From NCBI RefSeq assembly GCF_005222675.1, contig NZ_STGE01000068.1, positions 310,001 to 374,000 on the forward strand: a stretch of DNA of 64,000 bases. Reading direction: 5' to 3'. The stretch comes from Mycolicibacterium sp. CR10. GTDB lineage: Bacteria; Actinomycetota; Actinomycetes; Mycobacteriales; Mycobacteriaceae. The position numbers and the translations under genes were made by a program. Shown piece by piece: positions 43,355 to 52,585 of this stretch (position 1 is its first letter; every line of letters begins with the position of its first letter). The notes below the pieces were generated by a model, which ran no database searches, was not told the origin of the DNA, and saw only the letters and a list, made by a program, of their open reading frames with translations.

Positions 43355-44869
43355 TCAGCGGACGCCGAGCGCAAACGCCTCCCACGCGAGTCGGCGCTCA
43401 GCGTGCGGGTCGTAGACGATCTGGCGCCGACGATCCAGAACCAGCACCGCCCGCTCATCGCCGGTGTACTGCGGCCAGTCCGCTCCCGGGACACCGTTCT
43501 CGGCGAATCCCAGCCAGCGACTCTGCACGTCGTCGCTGACCTTATGGGCGCTGCGGGTGTCCACTCCCGCGGTGAGCAACCTGCCGAATCTGGAGCGGTA
43601 CACGTCGAACACCGCGAACAACTCGGTGGCATGCGTGGCGCCGAAGCCCGACCAGTGCAGTGCCCGGGTGGCGTAGTCGAAGCGGTACACGTACAGCGGT
43701 GCATGCTTGCTGTGCGCCGACGCGATGTGCCACATCGACGAGCCGAAAATGAAGTCCCCGCCGAGGCGGACACATGCCCTGGGATGCGGGTAGTCCGGGT
43801 AGGCGGCGGTGATCCGTTCGCGCACAGCGGGATCCGTGCCGGTAAGCAGTTTCTCGATCGTCCGCTCGGTGGTCGGCAGCATCTTGAGGAAGCGGGTGAA
43901 CAGTCGGCCTTCATCGGCGTTGGTACCGATGATCAGTGGTACCTGGTGCGCCGCGCCGGTGTGCATCGCCCGAACCGGGTCCACCGGAAGAAATTCCGTT
44001 CCGAAGGTAGGACCGATCGCGAACGCGCCGAGCATGTCGCGCTGACCCTCGACGATGAGTCGCTCCAGCGCGTTGACGAGATCGGCGGGGCGGGCGGTCA
44101 TCAACGCCTGTGTGGCATCGGATCCGGTTGCTCCCAGCTGACCGGCGAATCTCCTGGCGTACTCTTCGGCGATCTCGGCGGCACGTAGCATTCCGCCGGG
44201 TGGACTCTGTGAGATCGCTTGGGAGAAAAGGCCTTCGGCTTCGGGGACGGCCAACAGAGTAGCCACCGCGTGGCCGCCGGCACTCTCGCCGAAGATTGTC
44301 ACGTTGTCCGGATCCCCGCCGAAGGCCGCAATGTTGTCGTGGACCCAGCGCAGCGCCATCACCAGGTCGCGAAGGAACAGGTTGTCGTCGATGGGGACGT
44401 CGGCGGTGGACAGCGAGGACAGTTCAAGGCATCCCAGCGCGCCGAGCCGGTAGTTCACCGACACGTAAACACAGCCTTTGCGCGCGAGCGAGGCCCCGTC
44501 ATAGATCGGCGTCGCCGAGCTACCCAGCATGTACCCGCCGCCGTGGATGAACACCATGACGGGAAGAGGTCCCTGCGCCGCTTCCGGTTCGGCGGGCGCG
44601 ACCACGTTGAGGGTCAGACAGTCTTCGCTCATGGGCTGGTACCTACCGGGCGCAAGCATGGTGTACATCCGCTGCTGCGGTGCGCAGTGACCGAATCCGT
44701 GGCAATACCGAACCCCTGGCCAGGGCTGCACCGGCTGCGGCGCGCGGTACCGCAACCGGCCTACCGGCGGGCTGGCGTACGGAATCGACCGCCACCGATG
44801 GACCCCGTCGCGGGTGAAGCCCTCGACGGTGCCCGCAGCGGTCTTCACCTGGACGGTGTGCTCGTGCAT
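43355..44869 (-). CDS. lipT: Type-B carboxylesterase/lipase (LipT-like)
   Basis: A 504-residue alpha/beta hydrolase of the carboxylesterase type-B family. The oxyanion HGGGYMLGS, nucleophile GESAGG (elbow after VTIFGESAGGHAVATLL), acidic residue in NADEG and histidine in GATHATELFAVF are visible. No signal peptide is present. Length and divergent neighbour (an LppI-like lipoprotein) match Rv2045c-Rv2046 of M. tuberculosis, so the name follows synteny. The ester substrate is unknown. Confidence 0.85.
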   Translation of the reverse strand: MHEHTVQVKTAAGTVEGFTRDGVHRWRSIPYASPPVGRLRYRAPQPVQPWPGVRYCHGFGHCAPQQRMYTMLAPGRYQPMSEDCLTLNVVAPAEPEAAQGPLPVMVFIHGGGYMLGSSATPIYDGASLARKGCVYVSVNYRLGALGCLELSSLSTADVPIDDNLFLRDLVMALRWVHDNIAAFGGDPDNVTIFGESAGGHAVATLLAVPEAEGLFSQAISQSPPGGMLRAAEIAEEYARRFAGQLGATGSDATQALMTARPADLVNALERLIVEGQRDMLGAFAIGPTFGTEFLPVDPVRAMHTGAAHQVPLIIGTNADEGRLFTRFLKMLPTTERTIEKLLTGTDPAVRERITAAYPDYPHPRACVRLGGDFIFGSSMWHIASAHSKHAPLYVYRFDYATRALHWSGFGATHATELFAVFDVYRSRFGRLLTAGVDTRSAHKVSDDVQSRWLGFAENGVPGADWPQYTGDERAVLVLDRRRQIVYDPHAERRLAWEAFALGVR

Positions 44870-44942
44870 CCTCCCGACGGTAGCGAACTCGCGCCCGGCT
44901 CGCCTGGCCTGGTAATGCGTGTCGGGCCGCTAGCCTGGCTGG

Positions 44943-45644
44943 ATGCGGATAGCGGGCCTGATAGCGATCGCTGCGCTCGTGGCGGCCTGTTCACAGTCGG
45001 TGGGCGGTCAAGCCGAACCCTCGGCGTCCTCGCCATCGGCGTCGCCCAGCACCACGACCGAGAACTCCCTGGCCCCGCCCACCGCAGGGGCGGCCGCCCC
45101 GCCGCCAGGCGAGGGCGCACCGATCGCGGAGGTCATCACCTGGGTCGAGGCGGGAACGCCCGCCGATCCGAACGCCTATCACGAGGCCTACCTCGGCGGG
45201 GTCACCACCCGACTGGGCGACGAGACCGCGTTCACCGCGCCATCCGGGGCACCGAGCGGCACGACGCAGTGCATCACCGACGTGAAGTACAACAGCGGCG
45301 GCGTGACGTGTCTGCTGGACCTGGACTCCCCCGCTCCCCGACCCACGGGCGCCGAGGGCGTGTGGAAGGCGGGCTGGATCGACTGGGCCGGCGCGAGCCT
45401 GCAGGTCGGCTCCTTCCACGGCGACCCCGGCCCATTCGTCAAAGGCACCGGACCGCAGTTGGCGGCGGGCCAGTCGCTGGCATTCGGCGATTACCGCTGC
45501 CGCAGTGACGCGGCCGGCCTGCTCTGCGTGAACTACGCACACCGCACGGCGGTCTGGATCAGCGCCGCGGGGGTCGTGCCGTTCGGCTGCCTGCGACCGG
45601 ACACTCCCCTTCCGGAACAACCCGGGGCACTGTTCAGCTGCTAA
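44943..45644 (+). CDS. lppI: LppI-like secreted lipoprotein
   Basis: A 233-residue protein with a short signal peptide and lipobox VAAC (Cys16), a Ser/Thr/Pro-rich linker (about 17-60) and a C-terminal domain of about 165 residues with six cysteines (TQCITD, VTCLLD, YRCRSD, LLCVNY, FGCLRP, FSC at the end), probably disulfide-bonded outside the cell. It lies divergent to the lipT-like gene, as in M. tuberculosis. The function is unknown. Confidence 0.72.
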   Translation: MRIAGLIAIAALVAACSQSVGGQAEPSASSPSASPSTTTENSLAPPTAGAAAPPPGEGAPIAEVITWVEAGTPADPNAYHEAYLGGVTTRLGDETAFTAPSGAPSGTTQCITDVKYNSGGVTCLLDLDSPAPRPTGAEGVWKAGWIDWAGASLQVGSFHGDPGPFVKGTGPQLAAGQSLAFGDYRCRSDAAGLLCVNYAHRTAVWISAAGVVPFGCLRPDTPLPEQPGALFSC

Positions 45645-45658
45645 CCGGTGTCGCGCAG

Positions 45659-46237
45659 CTAGACCGCGTCGGGACGCGCGTTCTCCCTGGCCTTCTGGGG
45701 ATAGATCTGCGTCATGCCGAACGCGCCGACGATCACCACCACCGGGACCACCGCCTTCGTCCAGTGCACCGTCGACGGCGAGGCGACGGCCACATACCCC
45801 AGCACGGCGATGAGCGCGAACACCAACGCCCACATCAGGGTCAGCACCTGATTGGTGCGCCGAAAGGCCGCTTGCTCCCATTCCTGCCGCGGGGCGGATT
45901 GCGGCGCGTACTGCGCGGTGAACGGCTCGAACGCCAGCGAGACCAACGCCATGACCGCCAGGACGCCACTCGAGAGCGCAGTCGCGTAGTTGTCCATCCA
46001 GTCGCGGTCAGCGGCACCGACGACCATGCCTGCGATGGTCACACCCGCGAAGAACACCACCGTCACGATGTCGAGCGTGCGCAGTCCGCCGAAACCCGCA
46101 GAGACCCCCATGATCAGCGTCGCGATGACCGCGCAGATCGCTCCGAACATCCAGGTGCTCGGGCCGTCGGCGACGACCCAGTAGATGATCCACGGGACGA
46201 ATCCGATGAACGGGCTGCGCTCGAACCATTCCTCCAC
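45659..46237 (-). CDS. Conserved membrane protein of unknown function
   Basis: A 192-residue protein starting at GTG 46237 (WFERSPFIGFVPWIIYWVV) with about six membrane helices and a short cytoplasmic loop AQYAPQSAPRQEWEQAAFRRTNQ between helices 4 and 5. I do not recognise a named family. It is transcribed on its own, convergent with the lppI-like gene. Confidence 0.65.
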   Translation of the reverse strand: MEEWFERSPFIGFVPWIIYWVVADGPSTWMFGAICAVIATLIMGVSAGFGGLRTLDIVTVVFFAGVTIAGMVVGAADRDWMDNYATALSSGVLAVMALVSLAFEPFTAQYAPQSAPRQEWEQAAFRRTNQVLTLMWALVFALIAVLGYVAVASPSTVHWTKAVVPVVVIVGAFGMTQIYPQKARENARPDAV

Positions 46238-46264
46238 GACACAAGGTTTACCCGAAATAGGTGG

Positions 46265-47380
46265 TCAGGCGACACCTTTGCGTTTGAGGATGGGCAACAC
46301 ACCCTCGGCAAACCAGTACGCCTCCTCCAGGTGCGGGTACCCGGACAGGATGAAATCGTCGAAGCCCACCGAGTGGTATTCGACAATGAGGTTGGCGACT
46401 TCCTCGTGGCTGCCGACGAGCGCCGTGCCCGCCCCACCGCGGACCAGGCCGACGCCCGCCCACAGGTTCGGATAGATCTCCAGCTTGTCGACGCGACCGC
46501 CGTGCAACGCCGTCATCCGCCGCTGCCCCTCGGACTCCGACTTCGCGTGCAACTGCGTCTGCTTGGCGATCTGGTCGGGCGAGAGCTCCGCGAGCAGTTC
46601 GTCGGCCACCTTCCAGGCCGCTTCGGAGGTGTCGCGGCTGATGGTGTGCAACCGGATGCCGAATCGCACTGCGCGCCCGCGTTCTTCGGCCAGCCTACGG
46701 ACCTCCGCGATCTTGGCCGCCGCGGCCTGCGGCGGCTCACCCCATGTCAGATACACGTCCACATACTCGGCCGCGATCGGCAGCGCCGCCGCTGAGGAAC
46801 CGCCGAAGAAGATCTGCGGCAACGGATCCGGCGGATCGGACACCCTTGCGTCGGCGACTGTGTAGTACCGCCCCTCATAGTCGAGCGACTCCTGCCGCCA
46901 CAGCGAGTTGACGATGTGCAGGAATTCGCCGGTCCGGGCGTAGCGCTCGTCGTGGCCCAGCCAGTCGCCGAACCGCCGCTGCTCGCTGTCGTCGCCCCCG
47001 CTGACGATGTTGAGCAGCACCCGGCCTTCCGAGAACCGCTGCAGGGTCGCCGTCTGCTGGGCCGCCAGCGTCGGCGGCACCAGACCGGGCCGGAAGGCCA
47101 CCAGGAACTTCAGCCTCTCCGTCTCGGCGAGCAGGGCCGCCGCGGTGAGCCAGGCGTCCTCACACCATGTCCCGGTCGGGGTCAGGACCCCTTCGTAACC
47201 GAGCCGATCCGCGGCGCGCGCGACCTCGGCCAGGTACCTGCGTGTCGGCGGCCGGTAGCTCGCGGGCACCGTGTGGTGCGACGACGCGTGCGAGGCGCCG
47301 ACAATCGAGCGGCTGTCGCCGTTGGTGGGCAGAAACCAGAAGAACTTCGCCTGCGGCGCAGGCAATGAAGCATCAGACAT
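46265..47380 (-). CDS. ssuD: FMNH2-dependent alkanesulfonate monooxygenase SsuD
   Basis: A 371-residue luciferase-fold (TIM barrel) monooxygenase. It shows the SsuD pattern FFWFLPTNGDSRSIVG, VARAADRLGYEGVLTPTGTWCEDAWLTAAALLAETERLKFLVAFRPGL and LLNIVSGGDDSEQRRFGDWLGHDERYARTGEFL. It releases sulfite from alkanesulfonates using reduced flavin for sulfur scavenging. It is last in the minus-strand ssuCBAD operon, 7 bp after ssuA. No flavin reductase gene (ssuE) is in the cluster. Confidence 0.9.
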   Translation of the reverse strand: MSDASLPAPQAKFFWFLPTNGDSRSIVGASHASSHHTVPASYRPPTRRYLAEVARAADRLGYEGVLTPTGTWCEDAWLTAAALLAETERLKFLVAFRPGLVPPTLAAQQTATLQRFSEGRVLLNIVSGGDDSEQRRFGDWLGHDERYARTGEFLHIVNSLWRQESLDYEGRYYTVADARVSDPPDPLPQIFFGGSSAAALPIAAEYVDVYLTWGEPPQAAAAKIAEVRRLAEERGRAVRFGIRLHTISRDTSEAAWKVADELLAELSPDQIAKQTQLHAKSESEGQRRMTALHGGRVDKLEIYPNLWAGVGLVRGGAGTALVGSHEEVANLIVEYHSVGFDDFILSGYPHLEEAYWFAEGVLPILKRKGVA

Positions 47381-47387
47381 TTCGCTC

Positions 47388-48404
47388 CTAGTTGTCGGAG
47401 AGCAGTAGGGGGCGCAGGGTCTCGTTGTAGCGGCGGTCCACCCACTTATCGAATTCCGGTGCAGGAGAGGCGATCTGTCCGGATTCGGCGAACAGGTCGG
47501 CGATCTGCTGTTCGGAGGTCACGACATCGTCGTCCAGTTCAGTGGGCAACCGAACGCTGCGCCCCTGAGACACCTCCGCCACCCTGCGGTCCAGCCCGAC
47601 GGCGCCAGCGTAGCTCTGAGCCCACTGCTGGGGATTGTCCTTGGCCCAGCGCGCCGCCTTCTCGTATCGGACCAGCAGGTCGGCCAACGCCGTATTGCGC
47701 TTGGGGTCAGCCAATGCCTGGTCGGACGCTATCCCGAACCAGTAACCGTTGGTGACGTCGCGCGCCTGGCCGATGCTGCGGACCGCCAGCTGCTCGGCGG
47801 TCTGGGCGGTGTAGGGATCCCAGATCGCCCATGCGTCGGCCTGGCGCTGGGTGAACGCCCCCAGAGCGTCGGCCGGCTGGAGGAACACCAGCTTCACGTC
47901 CTCGGGAGACAATCCGGCTTTCTTCAGCTGCGCGAGGATATGACCGTGCGCCGAGCTACCCTTGCCGACCGCGATGCTCCTGCCGCGGAGCTGATCGATC
48001 GAGGTGATCGGCGAATCGGCGTGGACCAGGACCTGGTCGCCGACGCCCCCGCCGTCGTACGCCGAGACCACTTTGACCTTGGCGTTGGATGCGGCCCCGA
48101 AGATCGGCGGCGTGTTTCCGGTGATCGCGAAATCGATCTTCCCCGCGGTGGCGGCTTCGACCTGCGGGGGCCCGGAGGTGAAGGTCGAGAAGGCGACCTG
48201 GTAGGGCAGATCGTCGAGTACCCCGGCGGCCCGCAGCAGTGATTCCGTGCCGCCCTTCTGGTCGCCGATCTGCAAGGTGAGGCCGGCCAGCTCGGACAGC
48301 GGCACCGTATCGGGCGCGCCCTGCGCCCCCGCGGCGTCCTCCCGCGACACGCAGCCGGTGAGCATCAGGCTCAACAGCGCGATCACGGCAATGACTCTGG
48401 ACAC
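47388..48404 (-). CDS. ssuA: Aliphatic-sulfonate-binding lipoprotein SsuA
   Basis: A 338-residue binding protein starting at GTG 48404. The signal peptide ends with lipobox LTGC (Cys18). The mature domain follows the SsuA/TauA pattern: TLQIGDQKGGTESLLRAAG, EAATAGKIDFAITGNTPP, GRSIAVGKGSSAHGHILAQLKKAGL and ADAWAIWDPYTAQ. It should capture sulfonates outside the membrane for the SsuBC importer. Confidence 0.9.
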   Translation of the reverse strand: MSRVIAVIALLSLMLTGCVSREDAAGAQGAPDTVPLSELAGLTLQIGDQKGGTESLLRAAGVLDDLPYQVAFSTFTSGPPQVEAATAGKIDFAITGNTPPIFGAASNAKVKVVSAYDGGGVGDQVLVHADSPITSIDQLRGRSIAVGKGSSAHGHILAQLKKAGLSPEDVKLVFLQPADALGAFTQRQADAWAIWDPYTAQTAEQLAVRSIGQARDVTNGYWFGIASDQALADPKRNTALADLLVRYEKAARWAKDNPQQWAQSYAGAVGLDRRVAEVSQGRSVRLPTELDDDVVTSEQQIADLFAESGQIASPAPEFDKWVDRRYNETLRPLLLSDN

Positions 48405-48431
48405 GGGTGTCCCCTTCTTCGTCGGTGGATA

Positions 48432-49190
48432 TCAGAGGTGGACGCCGAGCTTGTCGAGCAGCTCGGCGCGGTATTCATCGGTGCGACCCTCACCCGGAGC
48501 GCGACGCGAATCGTCGATGTCGAGCGTGTGCACGACACGGCCGTCCTCCAGCACGAGCACCCGGTCGGCCAGGGCGACCGCTTCATCGACGTCGTGGGTC
48601 ACCAGCAGCACGCCGAACGCGTGCTCGCGCCATAGGTTCAGCAGCAGGCCGCGCATGCTGAGGCGGGTCAGCGCATCCAGCGCACCGAACGGCTCGTCGA
48701 GCAGCAGCAACTCGGGTTCCGCCACGAGCGCGCGGGCCAGCGAAACCCGTTGCGCCTGACCGCCGGACAGCGTGAGAGGCCACGCCGTGGCCCGGTCGGC
48801 AAGGCCGACGTCGGCCAATGCCCGCTCGGCACGCGACACCGTCTCGGCCGTGGACAACCGACTGCGGGTCAGGCCGTAGCCGACATTGGTGCGCACATCC
48901 CGCCACGGGAACAGCCTGGGCTCCTGGAACGCCAACGCCGGCGCACCCGTGACCACCCGGTCGCCGGTGTGGTCGGGCGACAGACCGGCAAGCACGCGCA
49001 GCACCGTCGACTTACCCGACCCGCTGCGCCCGATGAGCGCCACGATCTCGTCCCGCCCGACCGTCAGGGAGATGTCGGTGAGGACGTGGTGCTCGCCGTA
49101 CCACTTGTCCACGTTCCGCAGTTCGCCGGCAAAGTTGGTCTCGGACGCGCTTACCGAATCGGCTTCTGTCGCACCGCAAACGGCGGTCAT
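48432..49190 (-). CDS. ssuB: Aliphatic-sulfonate ABC transporter ATPase SsuB
   Basis: A 252-residue ATPase with Walker A GRSGSGKST, signature LSGGQAQRVSLARAL, Walker B LLLDEPFGALD and VTHDVDEAVALADR. ATG 49190 overlaps the ssuC stop by ATGA. The gene is somewhat short, without a TOBE domain, as is normal for SsuB/TauB. Confidence 0.9.
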   Translation of the reverse strand: MTAVCGATEADSVSASETNFAGELRNVDKWYGEHHVLTDISLTVGRDEIVALIGRSGSGKSTVLRVLAGLSPDHTGDRVVTGAPALAFQEPRLFPWRDVRTNVGYGLTRSRLSTAETVSRAERALADVGLADRATAWPLTLSGGQAQRVSLARALVAEPELLLLDEPFGALDALTRLSMRGLLLNLWREHAFGVLLVTHDVDEAVALADRVLVLEDGRVVHTLDIDDSRRAPGEGRTDEYRAELLDKLGVHL

Positions 49191-50002
49191 GAGCGGTACC
49201 TCAAGGCTCGGCGTTCCAGCGTCCGCACGATCGCGTCGGTCCCGATTCCCAGCAGCGCGTAGACGATCAGTCCGAAGATGATGATGTCGATACGCAGAAA
49301 GTCCCGGGCGTTCATGATGAGATAGCCGATTCCTCTGTCCGCGTTGATCTGCTCGGCCACGATGAGGCTGAGCCACGCGATCGCCAGGGACTGCCGCAGA
49401 CCTACCAGCACCTGCGGCGCGGCGCTCGGCACGATGATGGTGCGGAACCGTTGCCAGAACGAGAAGCCAAGCACCTGAGCGGTTTCGAACAGTTTGGGAT
49501 CCACCTGGCGGATTGCCGAGAACGTGTTGAGGTACAACGGGAAGGTCACCCCGAGGGCGACCAGCAACACCTTGGGGAGCTCACCGATCCCGAACCAGAC
49601 GATGAACAGCGGGATCAGCCCGAGGTGGGGCAGAGCGCGCACCATCTGCATCGGAGGATCGACGGTGGCCTCGAACCATTTCGACAGACCGACTGCCGTT
49701 CCCAGCGCGACCCCGACGATGCCGCCGAGCAGCAGCCCTTCGATCACCCGAACACCCGATACCGCAAGGGCATCGACGAGCTGACCGTTGTCGATGAGCT
49801 CGACGCCGGCTTCCAGGATCAGTGACGGCGCGGGCAGGACGTCCTGCGGGATGATGCCGGCGGCGCTGCCGATCTGCCACAGCGCGAGGAGCACGAACGG
49901 CGATGCCCACCGGATCAACGCCCACTTGCGCCGGTCCCGACGACCGGGTGCCGCGGCGTCGGGCCGGCCAAGTGGCGCAGCGAGTTCGGCGGGAGGGGTC
50001 AC
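49187..50002 (-). CDS. ssuC: Aliphatic-sulfonate ABC transporter permease SsuC
   Basis: A 271-residue permease starting at GTG 50002. Six helices and the EAA-type loop LFETAQVLGFSFWQRFRTIIVPSAAPQVLVGLRQSLAIAWLSLI are visible, as in SsuC/TauC. It heads the operon, whose expression is likely sulfur-starvation controlled; no operator could be identified upstream. Confidence 0.9.
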   Translation of the reverse strand: MTPPAELAAPLGRPDAAAPGRRDRRKWALIRWASPFVLLALWQIGSAAGIIPQDVLPAPSLILEAGVELIDNGQLVDALAVSGVRVIEGLLLGGIVGVALGTAVGLSKWFEATVDPPMQMVRALPHLGLIPLFIVWFGIGELPKVLLVALGVTFPLYLNTFSAIRQVDPKLFETAQVLGFSFWQRFRTIIVPSAAPQVLVGLRQSLAIAWLSLIVAEQINADRGIGYLIMNARDFLRIDIIIFGLIVYALLGIGTDAIVRTLERRALRYRS

Positions 50003-50084
50003 GGTGCAGCGACGTTACGGCCGGACCCTCATCAGCCGAAGGGTTTCATTCTGCGTGAGGCAAAGCGCGTCGCCCGCCCGCACC

Positions 50085-50795
50085 TCAGCCCAGCCGGAAG
50101 GTACCGGTGACCAGGGTCGGTGAGACCGGTTTGCCGTTGATGCTCGACTGCGGCTTGCCGCCCTGCGGGAACTCGATCGGGCCTGCGGGCCCGAGATTGC
50201 GCTTGTTGCGGACGTCGTTGCGAACCTGGAAGTCGGTGAGCCCGTCGAGGTTGAACGGGTCGAAGTTGCGGTCGTCCTCCGGGAATCCGGCGAACTGAAC
50301 TCCGGTCGCCGATCCGTCGGGACGTACCACCCAGGAGGCGCGGACCCCGTCGGACTCCGCGGTGTACATGCCCGCCATCCCCGACACCGAATTGGCGGTG
50401 AAGTCGTAGTCGACCTCGTTCATCGTGACCTCGCCGGTGACGGCGGTGCCGTTGAACTCGGCCTGCAAGGTGTCCCGGAATCTGGACTTGACGTCGATCT
50501 GGCCGTCGGTCTGCTTGCCGAAGAACCATGCCTCGTCGTCAGTGCCGTTGCAGGCGTATGCGGCGATCTCGCTGCCGTCGACGCTGATACCGATCGTCAT
50601 CTTCTTGCCGTCGGCCGCGGTCATGTCGGCCATGTAGCGGGCCGAGGCGGGGAACTGCGCCGCGGTCGTGGTCTCCGGCGCGGGTTGCGGCGATGAGGTC
50701 GCCTCGGTGGATGAGCCGCCGGAGCAGCCCGACAATGTGCTCAGCGCGACCAGCGCGCTGATTCCCACGAGCAGTGGACGAGTGTGTTTTCTCAT
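50085..50795 (-). CDS. Putative lipoprotein, beta-rich
   Basis: A 236-residue exported protein. MRKHTRPLLVGISALVALSTLSGC is the signal with lipobox LSGC (Cys24), then a Ser/Thr/Pro linker and a beta-rich domain (ARYMADMTAADGKKMTIGISVDGSEIAAYACNG). ATG 50795 is chosen because the signal peptide starts there; the ORF extends further up without reason. No family is recognised. Confidence 0.68.
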   Translation of the reverse strand: MRKHTRPLLVGISALVALSTLSGCSGGSSTEATSSPQPAPETTTAAQFPASARYMADMTAADGKKMTIGISVDGSEIAAYACNGTDDEAWFFGKQTDGQIDVKSRFRDTLQAEFNGTAVTGEVTMNEVDYDFTANSVSGMAGMYTAESDGVRASWVVRPDGSATGVQFAGFPEDDRNFDPFNLDGLTDFQVRNDVRNKRNLGPAGPIEFPQGGKPQSSINGKPVSPTLVTGTFRLG

Positions 50796-50873
50796 GTGAG
50801 CAGCATGAACGCGCGCCGCGGGCCGTGCATGGAGATTGCGTGGAGATTGCATGGAGAACCTCCCGGCGCTGGC

Positions 50874-52112
50874 TCAGACCGCCAGGAATGCCTCGACTTC
50901 GTCGCAGAACACCCGCCACGCCGGTTCCGTGCCCGTCAGCAAGTGGTTGTTGCTCGACAGCGCGACCAGCCGGGACTCCGGGATCAGTGCCGCCAACTCC
51001 TCGCCGTAGCGCATCGGGACCCGGTGGTCGTCGCGGGAGTGCAGGATCAGCGTCGGGCAGCGGACCTGGCTCGCCTCGTCCCGAACGTCGATGCGCGCGA
51101 ACTGTTCCAGAAACCGCACCGCGTTCTCGGGAGAGGTGGTGCGCCGCTGCAACTGGTCGAAGGCGGCCCAGTCGGCCCGGGTGCCGTCGGGAATGAACTG
51201 GGCGGCGAAGACCTGACGAAACGCCGGGTCATCACGGCCCCAACCGACCCTGGCAAGATCGAGATCCAGTGCAGCGGCCCGCCTTTCGTCCTCCGTCATG
51301 GCACGGACGAAGCGGCCCCGCGCGTAGGCGCCCGACAACACCAGCGCCGCCACGCGGTCGGGGTGTCGGGCCGCATAGGCAACGGCCACCGCGGCGCCCT
51401 GCGACACCCCCAGCAACGGGAAACGCTCCAACCCGAGCGCTTCGACCACCGTTTCAAGGTCGGCGACCCAGTCCTCGAACGAGAAGTCCCCGGCTTCCCA
51501 ATCCGACAGCCCGCAGCCCCGCTCGTCATACCGGATGAACTTGTGCCGCAACGACATATCCCGCACCCAGTGGCGCCACACCGGGCTCTCGATGTCATAC
51601 CCGAGGTGGGTCATCCAGTTTGCCGCGCGCACCAACGGCAGGCCCTCTCCCGCCACGGCGTAGGCCAGGCGCACCCCGTCAGCCGCACGGCAGAACGCGA
51701 TGTGCTGGCGCGGCAGCTCAGGTTCGGGTTCCGGCGGCGGGGGCACCAGCACGGGCTCGGCGTGGAGGGTGCCGACGAATTGGTATCCCCGGCCGCGCAC
51801 CGTGCGGATGTAGCGCTGCGATTCCCCGTCGTCGCCGAGCGCGTGCCGGGCCGCTTTGATCCGGCTGGTCAGCGCCGCCTCGCCGACGAATCGGCCACCC
51901 CACACCGAGGCGAACAGCTCCTCCTTGCTGACGAACCGCTCGTGATGGGCGATCAGCTGGGTGAGGACGTCGAACACCTGGGGTTCCACCCGGATGACGG
52001 TGTCGCCGCGGCGCAGCTCGTAGCGGGCGGTGTCGAGTACGAAGTCGTCGAAGCGCCAGGACCGCGGCGGCGTCGGGGCGGGCGAGGAGGGGTCCGTCTC
52101 AGCGCTGGACAT
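50874..52112 (-). CDS. Winged-helix DNA-binding domain fused to alpha/beta hydrolase
   Basis: A 412-residue two-part protein. Residues 15-118 are an OmpR/CadC-type winged helix (FVLDTARYELRRGDTVIRVEPQVFDVLTQLIAHHERFVSKEELFASVW, YIRTVRGRGYQFVG). A proline-rich linker leads to an alpha/beta hydrolase (about 138-412) with nucleophile Ser in GVSQGAAV, Asp in HSRDDHRVP and His in SSNNHLL. The hydrolase may be enzymatic or a sensor of acyl or lactone ligands controlling DNA binding. No signal peptide or membrane helix, so it is cytoplasmic. Confidence 0.85.
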   Translation of the reverse strand: MSSAETDPSSPAPTPPRSWRFDDFVLDTARYELRRGDTVIRVEPQVFDVLTQLIAHHERFVSKEELFASVWGGRFVGEAALTSRIKAARHALGDDGESQRYIRTVRGRGYQFVGTLHAEPVLVPPPPEPEPELPRQHIAFCRAADGVRLAYAVAGEGLPLVRAANWMTHLGYDIESPVWRHWVRDMSLRHKFIRYDERGCGLSDWEAGDFSFEDWVADLETVVEALGLERFPLLGVSQGAAVAVAYAARHPDRVAALVLSGAYARGRFVRAMTEDERRAAALDLDLARVGWGRDDPAFRQVFAAQFIPDGTRADWAAFDQLQRRTTSPENAVRFLEQFARIDVRDEASQVRCPTLILHSRDDHRVPMRYGEELAALIPESRLVALSSNNHLLTGTEPAWRVFCDEVEAFLAV

Positions 52113-52179
52113 GAGATCACCTAAACCCTCGAAGAGCGTGGAAGGCGGACAGTCGCGCTCAGCGTACCGCTGACCGGGG

Positions 52180-52530
52180 CTATCGCCACCCGTCCGCAGC
52201 GCGTGCCACCTGCATCAGCGCGGCGCAGAGTTCCCGCAATTCGGCGCGGTCCGCTCCCTCGTCGATCGCGGTCGCCATGTCCTCGGCCGCGCACCTGACC
52301 TGGTACACCCGATCGGACAGTTCGGCTGCCTCGTCGGCTGTCAGGACCACGGAGTCGTCCGGCACGGAGGTGCCCTTGATCTGAGCCCGCTGCTCGTAGG
52401 CGCGTTGACGGCAGGACTGCCTGCAGTACTGCCTTCGTCTGCCCAGCCCGCTGTCGGCGACTTCGCGGCCGCACCAGCGGCAGCTCTGGGGGCGCGTCCG
52501 GGTGGTGCTCGGGGGGGCCAGGGAGGTCAC
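52180..52530 (-). CDS. Small zinc-finger-like protein (Rv2049c-like by position)
   Basis: A 116-residue protein from GTG 52530. CRWCGREVADSGLGRRRQYCRQSCRQRAYEQR contains four cysteines (CxxC...CxxxC) suited to one zinc site beside a basic patch. The rest is an acidic helical tail. It lies divergent to rbpA, as Rv2049c does in M. tuberculosis. The upstream frame is open to 52626, but that would run into the rbpA promoter, so the shorter start is preferred. A nucleic-acid-binding role is a guess. Confidence 0.62.
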   Translation of the reverse strand: MTSLAPPSTTRTRPQSCRWCGREVADSGLGRRRQYCRQSCRQRAYEQRAQIKGTSVPDDSVVLTADEAAELSDRVYQVRCAAEDMATAIDEGADRAELRELCAALMQVARAADGWR

Positions 52531-52585
52531 GAGGCGACTGTAAACCGGGAGCGGCACCGATCCCGGTATCATTTGGGGTCGCGTC

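Noticed and set aside
42987..43385. YnfA gene start at the far upstream ATG
   Set aside because: The extra 24 residues are not YnfA-like and overlap the carboxylesterase gene; GTG at 43313 or 43310 gives the normal family length.
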